Shown here one piece after another: positions 28,101 through 35,917 of a stretch of DNA of 47,530 nucleotides (position 1 is its first letter; each line of letters starts with the position of its first letter). Origin of the DNA: Planctomycetota bacterium (lineage in GTDB: Bacteria > Planctomycetota > Phycisphaerae > UBA1845); contig JAUWWQ010000032.1 in assembly GCA_030616775.1 (NCBI GenBank), forward strand, positions 1-47,530. Direction: 5' to 3'. The notes below the pieces were generated by a model that made no database searches, was not told where the DNA came from, and worked only from the letters and a program-made list of their open reading frames with translations. Both the position numbers and the translations under genes were made by a program.

Positions 28101-30341
28101 ACCGAGATGATGAACGCCTATATCAAGCGTCTCGGTCCGGCGGCCCGTGATATGGAGGCATTCAGCGTAGAGGTCAATGATAAGACAAACTCGCTGATCG
28201 TGCTGGGCACGCCGACCATCTTCGGATTCGTCGAGGACAGCCTGGCAAAGGTCGACACGCCCGCCAACGCGGCCAGTCCTCCGGGCTTCTTGATGGTCGT
28301 GTTGAAAAACGCCAACGCCCAGGAGGTGGCTCAGAGCGTCAACCGGCTCTGGGGCCAAAGAAAAGATGTTCAAACCGGTGTGACACCGCCGCTGGCGGAG
28401 GCAAATCGTTCGCTGAATATGTTGATCGTTCGCGGTACGCAGGACCAGCTCGATGAGATCAAGAGCGAATTCGTCGATCCGCTGGAAGAGCAGGCCCCGC
28501 GGACTCTGCTCACCGAGATTATCACACTGAAATACGCCGACGCCGAGACGGTAGCGGAATCCATCGACCGGATATTTCAAGCCAAAGCCGAGGCATCCCG
28601 GAAGCTGGGTCAGCAGGGCGTCGTCTCGCCGCTGGACTTCACTGTGGCCGTCACCGCGGATCCGAACACCGGGCAAATCATAGTCCAGGCCGGCAAGGAC
28701 AACATGGCTCTGGTCAAAACCCGTGTGGCCGAGCTTGATACGGAAGATGTCGCTGCGAGAAGCGCAATCTCGATGAAGATTTACCCGCTCAACTTTGCCG
28801 ATGCAGGTGCGGTTGCGAATATCATCAACAGTTGGGCCCGGTCGCGTACGGAGGGCGCCGGTCGCGGTCGCACGCCGGGCGCCAGCGATGCGGTCAATGC
28901 CACCGCCGAGAACGCCACGCAGACGGTGGTGGTGACGGCCAGCGAGGCCAATCATCTGATCATCCGGGAATTGATCGACGGGCTTGACGACGAGACGGTT
29001 GCGGCGCGGCAGGGTCAGCTCAAGACGTTCAATCTGAAGTTTGCCGATCCGGGTAGCGTCCAGGAGGCCATCACTCGCTTGTTCCAGAAAGGCCGCAGCC
29101 CGCGCGACCAGGTCATCGCCGTGGCGGACTATGGATCCAGCTCGGTTATCGTGTCGGCCTCGGATGGGAACCTCAAACGTGTCGAGGAACTCCTCGCCGC
29201 GCTGGATACTCAAGAGAGCGCCCAGCGCGAGGTCCACGTTGTCAGTCTCGCAAACGCCGATGCCGACGCGGTGACACGGGCGTTGACCGAGATCTTCATC
29301 CGCTCTGCACCCCGGCAGAAGGGGCCTCAGGCTCCGCCGATTTCCATCGCTGCCCTACAGGCCTCCAAGGCCGTTCTGGTGAAATGCAATGCGGAAGACT
29401 TCGCCGAAATCGAGACGGTCGTCGCTGAGCTCGACCGCGAGGAAGCCGTCCTCGGAGAAGAGGTCCGTGTAGTGCCGCTGCTGCACGCCGACGCAACCGA
29501 AGTGGAAGCGGCCATGCGGGCCTATCTGCAAAAGCCAGGTGGGCGCGGGGGCCGCGGTACGGAACTGGCGGGCGACATGCGGCTAAGCGTGTTGGCCCAG
29601 AGCAACATGTTGGTGATCAGTGGCGGCAAAGACGATGTGGACCGCATCGAGGCCAGAATACAAGAACTCGACGCGGTGAGTGAGGTAGGCAGCGTTCCGC
29701 AGATCATCAGGCTCAAACATGCCGATGTCGGACAGATCCTTCCAACCCTTCAAGAGATGTTCAGCGACAGCCCGCGCGGCGGGCGGCGCGGGCAGCCGCC
29801 GCCGGTAATCGTAGCCAGCGACGCGGGGAACTCCTTGATCGTGCGGGCCAGTCGCACCGATTTTGCCGCCATCGAATCGATCATCGAGCAGTTGGATACG
29901 GAAGAGACGGCTGGTGGCAGCAACTTCCGGCTCATTTCGGTGGCAACAGGAATCAACGTGACCGACCTGGCGGAGAAGGTCGAGGAGAGCATCAACGAGG
30001 GTGCTCGGGCGCGGGCCGGGAAGGGTCGCGGTCGGGAAGTCCCCAGTATCACCATCATGCCGGACACACGTACAAGCTCGCTCATCTTCTCGGGCGATTG
30101 GAGCCTGTTCGACCAGGCTGAAGAGTTGACGCAGGCCCTGGTGGCGATGGGACCGACCACTAAGGGTGTCAAGATCATCCCTCTCGGCAAGGTCCCTGCG
30201 GACGATATCGAGCGGCTCATCGCCCATTTGAAGGGCGAGGAGTCATCGAGCACAGGCCGCTCCAGGCGGGGCACCAGTAGCAGCCGCGACCGCGGGAGTT
30301 CGAGCCGGAGTAGTCGAAGACCGAGCCGCGGTCCTCGGTGA
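22131..30341 (+). CDS. Giant exported protein of tandem secretin-N1-like domains, no barrel
   Basis: 2736 residues, roughly 300 kDa. The N-terminus has a cleavable signal peptide (hydrophobic 12-33, AFA-Q cleavage). After a charged linker (35-150), residues about 158-245 look like an N0/STN domain. About 25 tandem units of 70-110 residues then follow. Each reads strand-'LKHADAxxVAxxLxEMF'-basic loop-'DxxxNxLIVxA'-helix-'LD', the secretin N1 fold (KH-like). Several units are broken by Gln-rich (about 1498-1558) or Arg/Gly-rich loops. The C-terminus is a basic Ser/Arg tail; there is no secretin barrel. AGGAG precedes the start. The gene lies between gspM and gspD, 47 bp before gspD, so it is very likely co-expressed. 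I infer a periplasmic scaffold or ring stack that works with the secretin. No described protein of this layout is known to me. Confidence 0.85.
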   Translation: MMKRQPTSRGKLAWAILAGLFVVVILGPVPTAFAQADKPKEDEKKQSDEESDKGQDKDKGTSGKIKIDPELQKRIDELLEAQESKKASANRVRSSRRQTSPKGQKPPTSVRQSAPRTRELERGPKSAGKHGQTRGPSSTTTTLDIPPTESDIPPEERKYVFSIKEGTHAQLVEGFARQTGLGVIGEAPKDGKVTFVSTEELTFADALLRVRMLLFKYKPHDPYWLVRHETHLEVIRVTDFYRILPPERMFKTVEDLRAADLPGEELALVVYTPKSGSVADLREVRDFLPDYVRVTPRPGKNSVFIFALVRHIEKYLGLIDFFLEGGSVEPRTLEPIKLEHILPSVAVTKLEQLMDMGGGGRPRSTGRTRGKETSPLETMPEPAVTLIPEDEQGVLLVLAMQDKIERIKSLLPYIDVDAPLSDVEPVIIPVKHADPDELLGTVQQIIAASTGPQPTSTPTKTTTRRRTTVRTPTRPVSADGLTLLVHPSQSAIIAIGQEEQIKRVRELVAQFDVGPVGPIRIPLEHIEATELTTTLTLIAGGRGRKGKPTAERFKIVPDPGNDAIWFMGSKRDLERVRELVVLLDVPGQDVSLRIVRLRNRQPSFVAKMLQEFERTPSTQQTPKTSKSRRTRTLSASKFTPDDENNRLFILCTDSEWEQYDVFIKQLEGSIDESSLFVRVALEHLDPETAIDRLTSILGGAGGRAADVRYAAVEKDLIVMGATEEQLEDIKLVLAEIDRPVEMERRSFEIVHADPGEIRSAIEAFVDGDGGGQQPRRRSRPAAKGAAPTPASVSAALTVMQMGSRLIVDATPEKMEEVAALIAELDVEMVTTELKVYEDFPPNTDIAAVSEALSSVFSSRAPGARARKPGPSGAPGGPRFIPQPHLGKLLVIAELTMFPEIERLLDVLRSDGEAAPRELAFIDVEFADPAELVEQITAPLDMRITELVSEGELPRRGEAVGGTARGPKRRPGQPVDASRQYHIAPDAGHSRIVMVAPKIVIEYAREIVTQFDVPADDEELIFKTVKLDNASAAQMVKAVREVLGAQGRPGGRPAGKGRPQKVGAEGKPALTVVEAPGGGAVVLHGRIEDIEQATEWIEQLDAISIPGRIIQVYEIQHADIKTLADLIMNVVDRPVAQSAPGKTPRRRRPVEPIEEEIEFDVTKTWIGREIYIRADFIASTMIVVAGQAKIAQVDDIVKQFDTAEAATQKSPVPTFMYELQYADDAFDAALNLEMVLEYMWDPPDELPQVESAFFGNYLIIKYPHEDRFPEIEELIRKYVDKPDEGEWVLKRKVLTALKDLTPTEQALWMKMNHPELDIEIVDISPAKDINYGVKELKPRGEARPNPCVLPLAFQRMASRLALTAVGQQKSEETQGSTPATSPEDDPQAKSSDDLINEAVTSLLEKSEEETASTAEKPEPGDTDAVGRATKVIIKVDDTTGTLVIEGPAGIIEDVPDWVSELEDEIKGAQLPPDMRIYQVRYIDVYTAAEILEEMFNATRQQRQMFQQQQRTQQQRLRQQQLQQQRQQQRGQQPGQQPGQQPGQPQRPGQRGQQQPQASIPQLPQTAVRVFPNPRDRSLILRADTNQYPAILKLLATIDQPKPIDSELRTFRLEKLNAAQVEEFLKEFLNLDQKPRASSAGTPSSGRRTSRTPSRSAPSGSLPKDIMEQMVTGPDKLGVDAKDIKLTSNEEANTIVVMAPKAALDFIGDLIKQLESAEIPERITEYYELKHADAEEVADYLETHYEEESGLRTGKAGKGAGGRPARTLNTPSFVPYPRLNLLTVLATAEQIEEIGDLIQRLDLAGEEDQWEHVTLKHADAGSVAATLSEMFGGAAPQGRRRQKGAPSAAGAGARFIGEEGGRMVLYSAPQGLRETILDTIQKLEVEAEDSSNLRIIELEHATPSKVADAVEAAYGSGRAGKGRGRGGATVSGARFTITPDDATKRLFVVADDDMFAEIESLAKSLDMPGTIDVEFKIFPLQYADARQVYTTMTEMMNAYIKRLGPAARDMEAFSVEVNDKTNSLIVLGTPTIFGFVEDSLAKVDTPANAASPPGFLMVVLKNANAQEVAQSVNRLWGQRKDVQTGVTPPLAEANRSLNMLIVRGTQDQLDEIKSEFVDPLEEQAPRTLLTEIITLKYADAETVAESIDRIFQAKAEASRKLGQQGVVSPLDFTVAVTADPNTGQIIVQAGKDNMALVKTRVAELDTEDVAARSAISMKIYPLNFADAGAVANIINSWARSRTEGAGRGRTPGASDAVNATAENATQTVVVTASEANHLIIRELIDGLDDETVAARQGQLKTFNLKFADPGSVQEAITRLFQKGRSPRDQVIAVADYGSSSVIVSASDGNLKRVEELLAALDTQESAQREVHVVSLANADADAVTRALTEIFIRSAPRQKGPQAPPISIAALQASKAVLVKCNAEDFAEIETVVAELDREEAVLGEEVRVVPLLHADATEVEAAMRAYLQKPGGRGGRGTELAGDMRLSVLAQSNMLVISGGKDDVDRIEARIQELDAVSEVGSVPQIIRLKHADVGQILPTLQEMFSDSPRGGRRGQPPPVIVASDAGNSLIVRASRTDFAAIESIIEQLDTEETAGGSNFRLISVATGINVTDLAEKVEESINEGARARAGKGRGREVPSITIMPDTRTSSLIFSGDWSLFDQAEELTQALVAMGPTTKGVKIIPLGKVPADDIERLIAHLKGEESSSTGRSRRGTSSSRDRGSSSRSSRRPSRGPR
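26620..26805 (+). repeat. Gln-rich low-complexity insertion in the giant N-domain protein
   Basis: Repeated CAG/CAA codons encode a QQQ/QQPGQ-rich stretch at residues about 1498-1558, inserted into the variable loop of one N1-like unit. Simple-sequence DNA of this kind is prone to length change. Confidence 0.8.
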
Positions 30342-30388
30342 GGAGCGCTCGGGGCAAGTGGAAGCACGGGCATGAAGAGGCGTAAGAC

Positions 30389-33300
30389 ATGTGCATGAAG
30401 CGATGGATTGACGGGACATGGTTTGGCAGGATGCGCGCTACCCTTTGCTGCGGTTTGCTTGTTGTTAGTCTACTGGTAACAGACGTCTCCGTCTTTGCGC
30501 AAAGGGCCGATGACACAGCCACGGCGGCACAAGACGAGCAAGGTGAACCGGGCAACACCGCGGTGGAGCCATCGTTGCTCTCGGACCAGGATGAAGGCAT
30601 TGTCGCACGTGAACCGGACCGCATACAGAAATTGCTCTCAAGCCTTGACCCGAGCCTGTTGAATCTGTCCGGCGCCGAGCTGGACGTGGAGATCGTAGGC
30701 GATCAGCTCATTCTTCGCGGTAACGAAGACGATCTCAAGGTCATCGAGCTTCTGGTTACGATTCTCGAACAGACCACCGAACAGAAAGAATTTCGCGTCG
30801 TAACCGTCACCGACAAAGATGCCAACGACATTGCCCGCACCATCGAACCGGCTCTTCAAAACGTGTTTTACGAACCCAACCAACGGCCCGAATATGAGCT
30901 CTCCGTTACTGCTCTGTCGTCGCGCATCCTGCTCGTATCGGCCCTCCCGAAACAGATCGACTTTATCGTCGACGTTATCAAGCAGGTGGACGAGACCGAG
31001 GATGTTGAGCTGCCGGAGCCCGAGCAGCTCGTGTTTCGGATCAAGCATCGCCGGGCCAATGATGTGGCCGAGCAGCTCAAGGAGATCATCGGCAAGATCC
31101 GCGAAAAGCAAGGGGCTACCGGGGCCAAGGGCGAACTGCAGATCATCGCCAATGACGCCAACAACAGCATCATGGTTCTGGCTCCGGAGTCGGAGCGCCA
31201 GAAGATCCAACGATTACTGGACGAAATCGACGTCGAGCCGGTCAAGGGTTGGGGCGAGGTCAAGCTCACATTGTTTCCGCTTCTGCATTCAAAGGCGAAT
31301 GAACTGGCCAGTGTGATCAAGGACTTACTGACCACGAAGAAGGATCGCGAAGCGGCGGAGGAGATGATCTACCGTCTCCTGGTCAGCAAAGCACTTCCAT
31401 CCGGCGAGATTGTCGATCTCGCGCCGATCGACCTGCAAAAGCCGACGCGTATCCTCCCCGACGAAGGCACCAACAGCCTGATTGTGGCTACGGTCGAGGA
31501 GAATATCGGTCCGCTGGGCGAGCTGATTCGCCTGCTCGATGGCGTGCCCATGGCCGAGGACGTCGGCGTCAGGCTCTTTCCGCTCCAATACGCGGACGTC
31601 GAGAAGGTCGCCAGTCTGCTAAAGGAGGTGTTTGACGCCGGCGAGAAGCTGACCCAGGACCCCGACGGGAGCGGACAGGGCGCCGTCCCGGATAGTGTCA
31701 TCGGGCAGGCCCTGGTGTACCCCGTGCATATCTCCGCGGACGCCCGCAGCAACACGCTGGTCGTTTCAGGCCGACAGGAGCATCTGGTCCTTGTAGCACA
31801 GATGATCGGTGAGCTGGATCGACCGGCCGCGGCGCAGAAAGAGCTTCGCGTGGTCACCGTCACCCAGCGGGACGCCGGCGAGATTGCCAGCACCGTCGAG
31901 GAGGTGCTGAACAATGTCTACTTCGAACCCGAGCGGCGATCTGAGTACGAGGTCTCGGTAACCGCACTGTCGTCGAACATCGTGCTTGTCTCGGCCCTTC
32001 CCCGGCACATTGAAGTCGCGGCCGACTTGGTCAGACAGGTGGATTCGATTGAGGAAGCGCTGCCCCGGCCGGAACAGATCGTGTTTACGATCAAGTATCG
32101 CAAGGCCAGCAAGGTCGCCGAGCAGCTCGAGGAAATCGTCACCAAGTTGCGCGAGAAGCAGGGTGCCAAAGGCGATATTCAGATCATCCCCAACGACGCC
32201 AGCAACACCATCATGGTTCTCGCTCCCCCGTCCGACCGGGAGAAGGTTCAGGCCTTGTTGAACGGGCTCGATGTCGAGCCGGTCAAGGGTTGGGGCGAAG
32301 TGACGTTGACGCTGTTCCCGCTCATCCATTCCAAGGCCGGCGAGTTGGCGGACACCATCGAGGAGTTGCTGACCTCCGAGGAGGATGCTGACGCCGCTGA
32401 AGAGGTGATTTACCGGCTGCAGATCAGCCAGGCGCTGCCTACCGGCGAGCGAATCAAACTTCCGCCGATCGACCTTCAAAAACCGACCCGTATTCTCCCC
32501 GATGAGGGGACCAACAGCCTGATCGTGGCCACGGTGGAGGAGAACGTCGGCCCGATTGGTGAGCTGATCCGGCTGCTGGACGGAGTGCCGATGGCTGAAG
32601 AGGTTGGTGTCAAGTTCTTCCCGCTACGGTTCGCCGATGCGGAGTCGGTTTCGGATACGCTGCGAGAGATGTTCGATGAAGGGAAGAAACTGCCCGAGGA
32701 CCCGGACGGAAGCGGGGCTGACGCCGTCCCGGAAGGAGTCATGGGCCGGGCCATAGTGTACAACATCGGCCTAACCACCGACGTGCGGACCAACACGTTG
32801 ATCGTCACCGGCCGGGAGGAGCAGTTGGCGCTCATCGAGATGATCGTCAGTGAGCTGGACCGGCCGGCCACGGCGCTGAAATTCCCGCTTCGGCTTATCC
32901 AACTGGATCACACCGATGCTTCGCAGATCGGGAAGCTCATAACGGAACTGTTGGATCAGCGGTTCGAGGCCCTCGAGGCAACCGGTGCCGGAGGGGCGGC
33001 CATCGAGCGCGAACGGGTCTTTATGAGCGTGGACCTTCGCACCAATTCGTTGATCATCTCGGCCTCGGAAGAAAACTACGAAGAAGTCCTGAGTATTGCC
33101 CGGCAGCTCGACACTAAACCAGCCCGACTCTTCGACCAGATTCGGATCATCAACTGCCAACGTCTGTCAGCGGCGGACTTGAAGGAAAAGATTGACGAGC
33201 TGTGGCAGCGGAAGGCTGAGCTTCGCCGTGAGGAGGAGTTGCTCGAGGACCTTCCGGTCGTCGTTGTGGATGAGCGAAGCAACGCGCTGATCATTGCATC

Positions 33301-35917
33301 CAGCGTCGAGGACTACGAGGAGATCCAGCGTCTCATCGAGACGCTGGAGACCCAGCCGCTTATCGACGATACCAGGCTTTTCAAGCTCGAGTATGCGGAT
33401 GCCGCCGTTTTGGCCAGTATGCTTGATGAGCTATTCCAGGGAATGGCCAGTCAGTCGGAGGCCTTCGAAGCCCCAACCATTATGCCCGACCCGCGCAGCA
33501 ACGCGCTTATCATAGCCGCGACCCAGGACGGGATGGAACGGGCGGAAGAACTGATAAAACGGTTGGACGTAGAGGCGGGTCCGCTAACAGCCGTCTTCGA
33601 GGTTTACCTGCTTGCCCACGCCTCAGCCTCCCAGCTCGCCCCGCGCATACAGGAACTGTTCGACGCCCGGGGTGAAGGCCAGGAAATCTCGCGTACGCCG
33701 ATCGTGATTCTCGCGGAAGAGACCTCCAACAGCCTGGTCTGCAGCGCATCGCGGGACGACCACGAGATCATCGTGGATCTGCTGGGTCTTTTGGACCGGC
33801 CTTCGAACATAGCCCGGCAGTTTGAGATATTCCCTCTGAAAAGCGCCAAGGCCCCGACCGTGGCGGATAAGCTTGAAAGCCTCTTTAAGTCCCAGGCGGA
33901 CGGGGCGAGCGGGCGGGCCGACGCGATCGCAGCAGAGGCCGATGAGCGGACCAACTCGATCATCGTGTGGGCTTCGCCGTCTCAGATGATGAACATCGCG
34001 GAGGTCATCAGGCGCCTGGACACCTCGGCGCCCGCAGTGGAAATGATGGTCAAGGTGATCCAGTTAAGGCAGGCCCTGGCCCAGGACTTCGCCGATCTGC
34101 TCCAGCGTACCGTCGTCGGCGAGAACACCGGTGGCGACGATGAACGGGCGGTGATTGTGTCCTTCCTTGAAAAGCAGCCGGACGGTTCGGAAACACTGCG
34201 CAAGCTGCTGCGTCAGGACATCAAGATAGAGGCCGACCCGCGCACCAACTCTTTGATGGTCATGGCCCCTTCCGACAGCATCGACATGCTGGAGGCCATG
34301 ATCCGCGATTTCGACACCATCCGCCCGATCCGGTCGGAGATTCGTATGTTCCCGCTGGTCAACAGCGACTCCGAAGCGATGGTCGATCAGCTCACGGAAC
34401 TGTTCGAGGCTGAGGGTGGCGACGGCGAAACCCAAAGTCAGCTCGTCTTCGGCGATACTCTAGGCGAGTTCGATATTGCCAGTGTGGGGCAAGACCTCCG
34501 CTTCGCAGCCGATACCCGGACGAACACCCTGATTGCGGCCGGGGCGGAGGTGGACCTTCGCATGGTCGAGGAAATGGTTCGCTATCTAGACTCGCAGGAG
34601 GCCGAGAATCGTGTCACGGCGGTTTACCCGGCGAGTTACCGCTCCGCACAGGATCTGGCCAGCGCGATTCAGGGCTTCAACCAGCAAGAGCAGAATGTGC
34701 TGGGTGAGGTGGATGACGAGGAGGCCAGGACGCGGATTATGGAGCGACAGGTCTCGGTCGAGGCCGTCGGCGATGAGGACGAGGGCAGCAGCAGTCTGAT
34801 CATCGGGACCAGCCGGCGCATGTATCAGGATACCATGGATATGGTCCGGGAGCTGGATCGCCCCGAGCCTCAGGTCATGATCTCGGTCCTGATCGCCGAG
34901 GTCACACTGACCGACAGCCTGGAGTTCGGTATCGAGTTCGCCGGCCAGAACCTGCATTTCTCGGAAGAGGCGATTGTGGGGCCCAACGGCATCATTCAGG
35001 GCAGCGACTTTGACTGGGTGGCGGGCACCCAGCTTGGTGCCGCCGGCAGCGGTCTCGGGTTTGGCTTCACGTTTAATGGGGAGGATTTCAGCTTCCTGCT
35101 CCACGCCCTCCAGCAGGACAGCCGGCTCGAGGTCCTATCGCGGCCGATCCTGATGGTTCGAAACGGTGAGGAGGGCAGTATCACGATTGCCGATAGGGTG
35201 CCTTTCGTCGCTATTGCCGGTTTGAGTGACACCGGTCAGACACAGTCACAGGTGAACTATGAGGATGTCGGCATCGTGCTCACTACCACACCGCACATCA
35301 GTCCCGACGGCTATGTGACCATCGAACTGACCCAGGAGATATCGAGCTTCAGCGGCGAGAATATTCAGCTTACCGAAGGCGTATCCTCGCCAATGTTCTC
35401 GACGCGGGAGGTTGACACGAACGTCACGGTGCGCGACGGTGAGACTGTGGTCATCGGCGGGTTGATCACTTCCCGGCGGTCGGAAGGTGAAAGTAAGGTT
35501 CCGATCTTGGGTGATCTTCCGCTGATCGGGGCATTGTTCCGGTCGATGAGCACATCGGAGCAGAAGACGGAGCTGCTCATTGCCATGACGGTCGACGTAG
35601 TGCGCACCCACGAGGACGTACGTCAAGTGTCGATCGAGCAGCGTGACAAGTACATCGAATCACGCAAGCTTTATCATCATCCATTGCTTGAGGGTCTGCG
35701 CATATTGCCGGATGAGTCCTTGCTGGGCCCGGCGGAAGGGCCTCCTGCGGAGCCCGGGCAAAAGCCCGAGTCGCCACCTGACGAACGTCGCTTGTACGGC
35801 CCGAAGCCCAAGACATATGGTCCTGCCATCCGCCGTCCGAGACCGACAAGTACGACCGAGCGAGCCGTGTACGGGCCAATAGTCGCGCGTAGCGAGGCCA
35901 TGTCGGGCAGCGAATGA
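30389..35917 (+). CDS. gspD: Giant T2SS secretin GspD with about 16 N1-like domains
   Basis: The outer-membrane channel of the T2SS, 1842 residues versus about 650-750 in model GspD. It has a signal peptide (cleavage VFA-Q near 38), an acidic linker and a half N-domain (about 95-130). About 16 tandem N1-like units follow to about residue 1494; model GspD has N0 plus three. The secretin barrel domain spans about 1496-1740. It includes VLSRPILMVRNGEEGSI, VPFVAIAGL, VNYEDVGIVLTTTPHIS, VRDGETVVIGGLI and VPILGDLPLIGALF, all canonical. The last 100 residues are Pro-rich with three YGP motifs. Units 1-4 and 5-8 are copies of each other. The stop overlaps the next start (ATGA). The start could also be ATG 30395. 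Confidence 0.93.
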   Translation: MCMKRWIDGTWFGRMRATLCCGLLVVSLLVTDVSVFAQRADDTATAAQDEQGEPGNTAVEPSLLSDQDEGIVAREPDRIQKLLSSLDPSLLNLSGAELDVEIVGDQLILRGNEDDLKVIELLVTILEQTTEQKEFRVVTVTDKDANDIARTIEPALQNVFYEPNQRPEYELSVTALSSRILLVSALPKQIDFIVDVIKQVDETEDVELPEPEQLVFRIKHRRANDVAEQLKEIIGKIREKQGATGAKGELQIIANDANNSIMVLAPESERQKIQRLLDEIDVEPVKGWGEVKLTLFPLLHSKANELASVIKDLLTTKKDREAAEEMIYRLLVSKALPSGEIVDLAPIDLQKPTRILPDEGTNSLIVATVEENIGPLGELIRLLDGVPMAEDVGVRLFPLQYADVEKVASLLKEVFDAGEKLTQDPDGSGQGAVPDSVIGQALVYPVHISADARSNTLVVSGRQEHLVLVAQMIGELDRPAAAQKELRVVTVTQRDAGEIASTVEEVLNNVYFEPERRSEYEVSVTALSSNIVLVSALPRHIEVAADLVRQVDSIEEALPRPEQIVFTIKYRKASKVAEQLEEIVTKLREKQGAKGDIQIIPNDASNTIMVLAPPSDREKVQALLNGLDVEPVKGWGEVTLTLFPLIHSKAGELADTIEELLTSEEDADAAEEVIYRLQISQALPTGERIKLPPIDLQKPTRILPDEGTNSLIVATVEENVGPIGELIRLLDGVPMAEEVGVKFFPLRFADAESVSDTLREMFDEGKKLPEDPDGSGADAVPEGVMGRAIVYNIGLTTDVRTNTLIVTGREEQLALIEMIVSELDRPATALKFPLRLIQLDHTDASQIGKLITELLDQRFEALEATGAGGAAIERERVFMSVDLRTNSLIISASEENYEEVLSIARQLDTKPARLFDQIRIINCQRLSAADLKEKIDELWQRKAELRREEELLEDLPVVVVDERSNALIIASSVEDYEEIQRLIETLETQPLIDDTRLFKLEYADAAVLASMLDELFQGMASQSEAFEAPTIMPDPRSNALIIAATQDGMERAEELIKRLDVEAGPLTAVFEVYLLAHASASQLAPRIQELFDARGEGQEISRTPIVILAEETSNSLVCSASRDDHEIIVDLLGLLDRPSNIARQFEIFPLKSAKAPTVADKLESLFKSQADGASGRADAIAAEADERTNSIIVWASPSQMMNIAEVIRRLDTSAPAVEMMVKVIQLRQALAQDFADLLQRTVVGENTGGDDERAVIVSFLEKQPDGSETLRKLLRQDIKIEADPRTNSLMVMAPSDSIDMLEAMIRDFDTIRPIRSEIRMFPLVNSDSEAMVDQLTELFEAEGGDGETQSQLVFGDTLGEFDIASVGQDLRFAADTRTNTLIAAGAEVDLRMVEEMVRYLDSQEAENRVTAVYPASYRSAQDLASAIQGFNQQEQNVLGEVDDEEARTRIMERQVSVEAVGDEDEGSSSLIIGTSRRMYQDTMDMVRELDRPEPQVMISVLIAEVTLTDSLEFGIEFAGQNLHFSEEAIVGPNGIIQGSDFDWVAGTQLGAAGSGLGFGFTFNGEDFSFLLHALQQDSRLEVLSRPILMVRNGEEGSITIADRVPFVAIAGLSDTGQTQSQVNYEDVGIVLTTTPHISPDGYVTIELTQEISSFSGENIQLTEGVSSPMFSTREVDTNVTVRDGETVVIGGLITSRRSEGESKVPILGDLPLIGALFRSMSTSEQKTELLIAMTVDVVRTHEDVRQVSIEQRDKYIESRKLYHHPLLEGLRILPDESLLGPAEGPPAEPGQKPESPPDERRLYGPKPKTYGPAIRRPRPTSTTERAVYGPIVARSEAMSGSE
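30785..31837 (+). repeat. First copy of a 1.05-kb tandem duplication in gspD
   Basis: Encodes four N1-like units (351 residues) that are repeated in the next 1041 bp. Shared landmarks include EYELSVTALSS/EYEVSVTALSS, LDxxDVEPVKGWGEV and IDLQKPTRILPDEGTNSLIV. Both copies begin at the same codon phase (KEFRVVTVT / KELRVVTVT). Confidence 0.85.
31838..32878 (+). repeat. Second copy of the 1.05-kb tandem duplication in gspD
   Basis: 347 residues corresponding unit by unit to 30785-31837, head-to-tail. Divergence is spread evenly except for the almost identical segment around PTRILPDEGTNSLIVATVEE, which may be under selection or gene conversion. Confidence 0.85.

Noticed and set aside
27513-29237. 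Long minus-strand ORF (574 codons) inside the giant N-domain gene
   Set aside because: It is a shadow of the repeat-rich plus-strand gene: the plus frame has signal peptide, domain pattern and operon context, while the minus translation has no family features.
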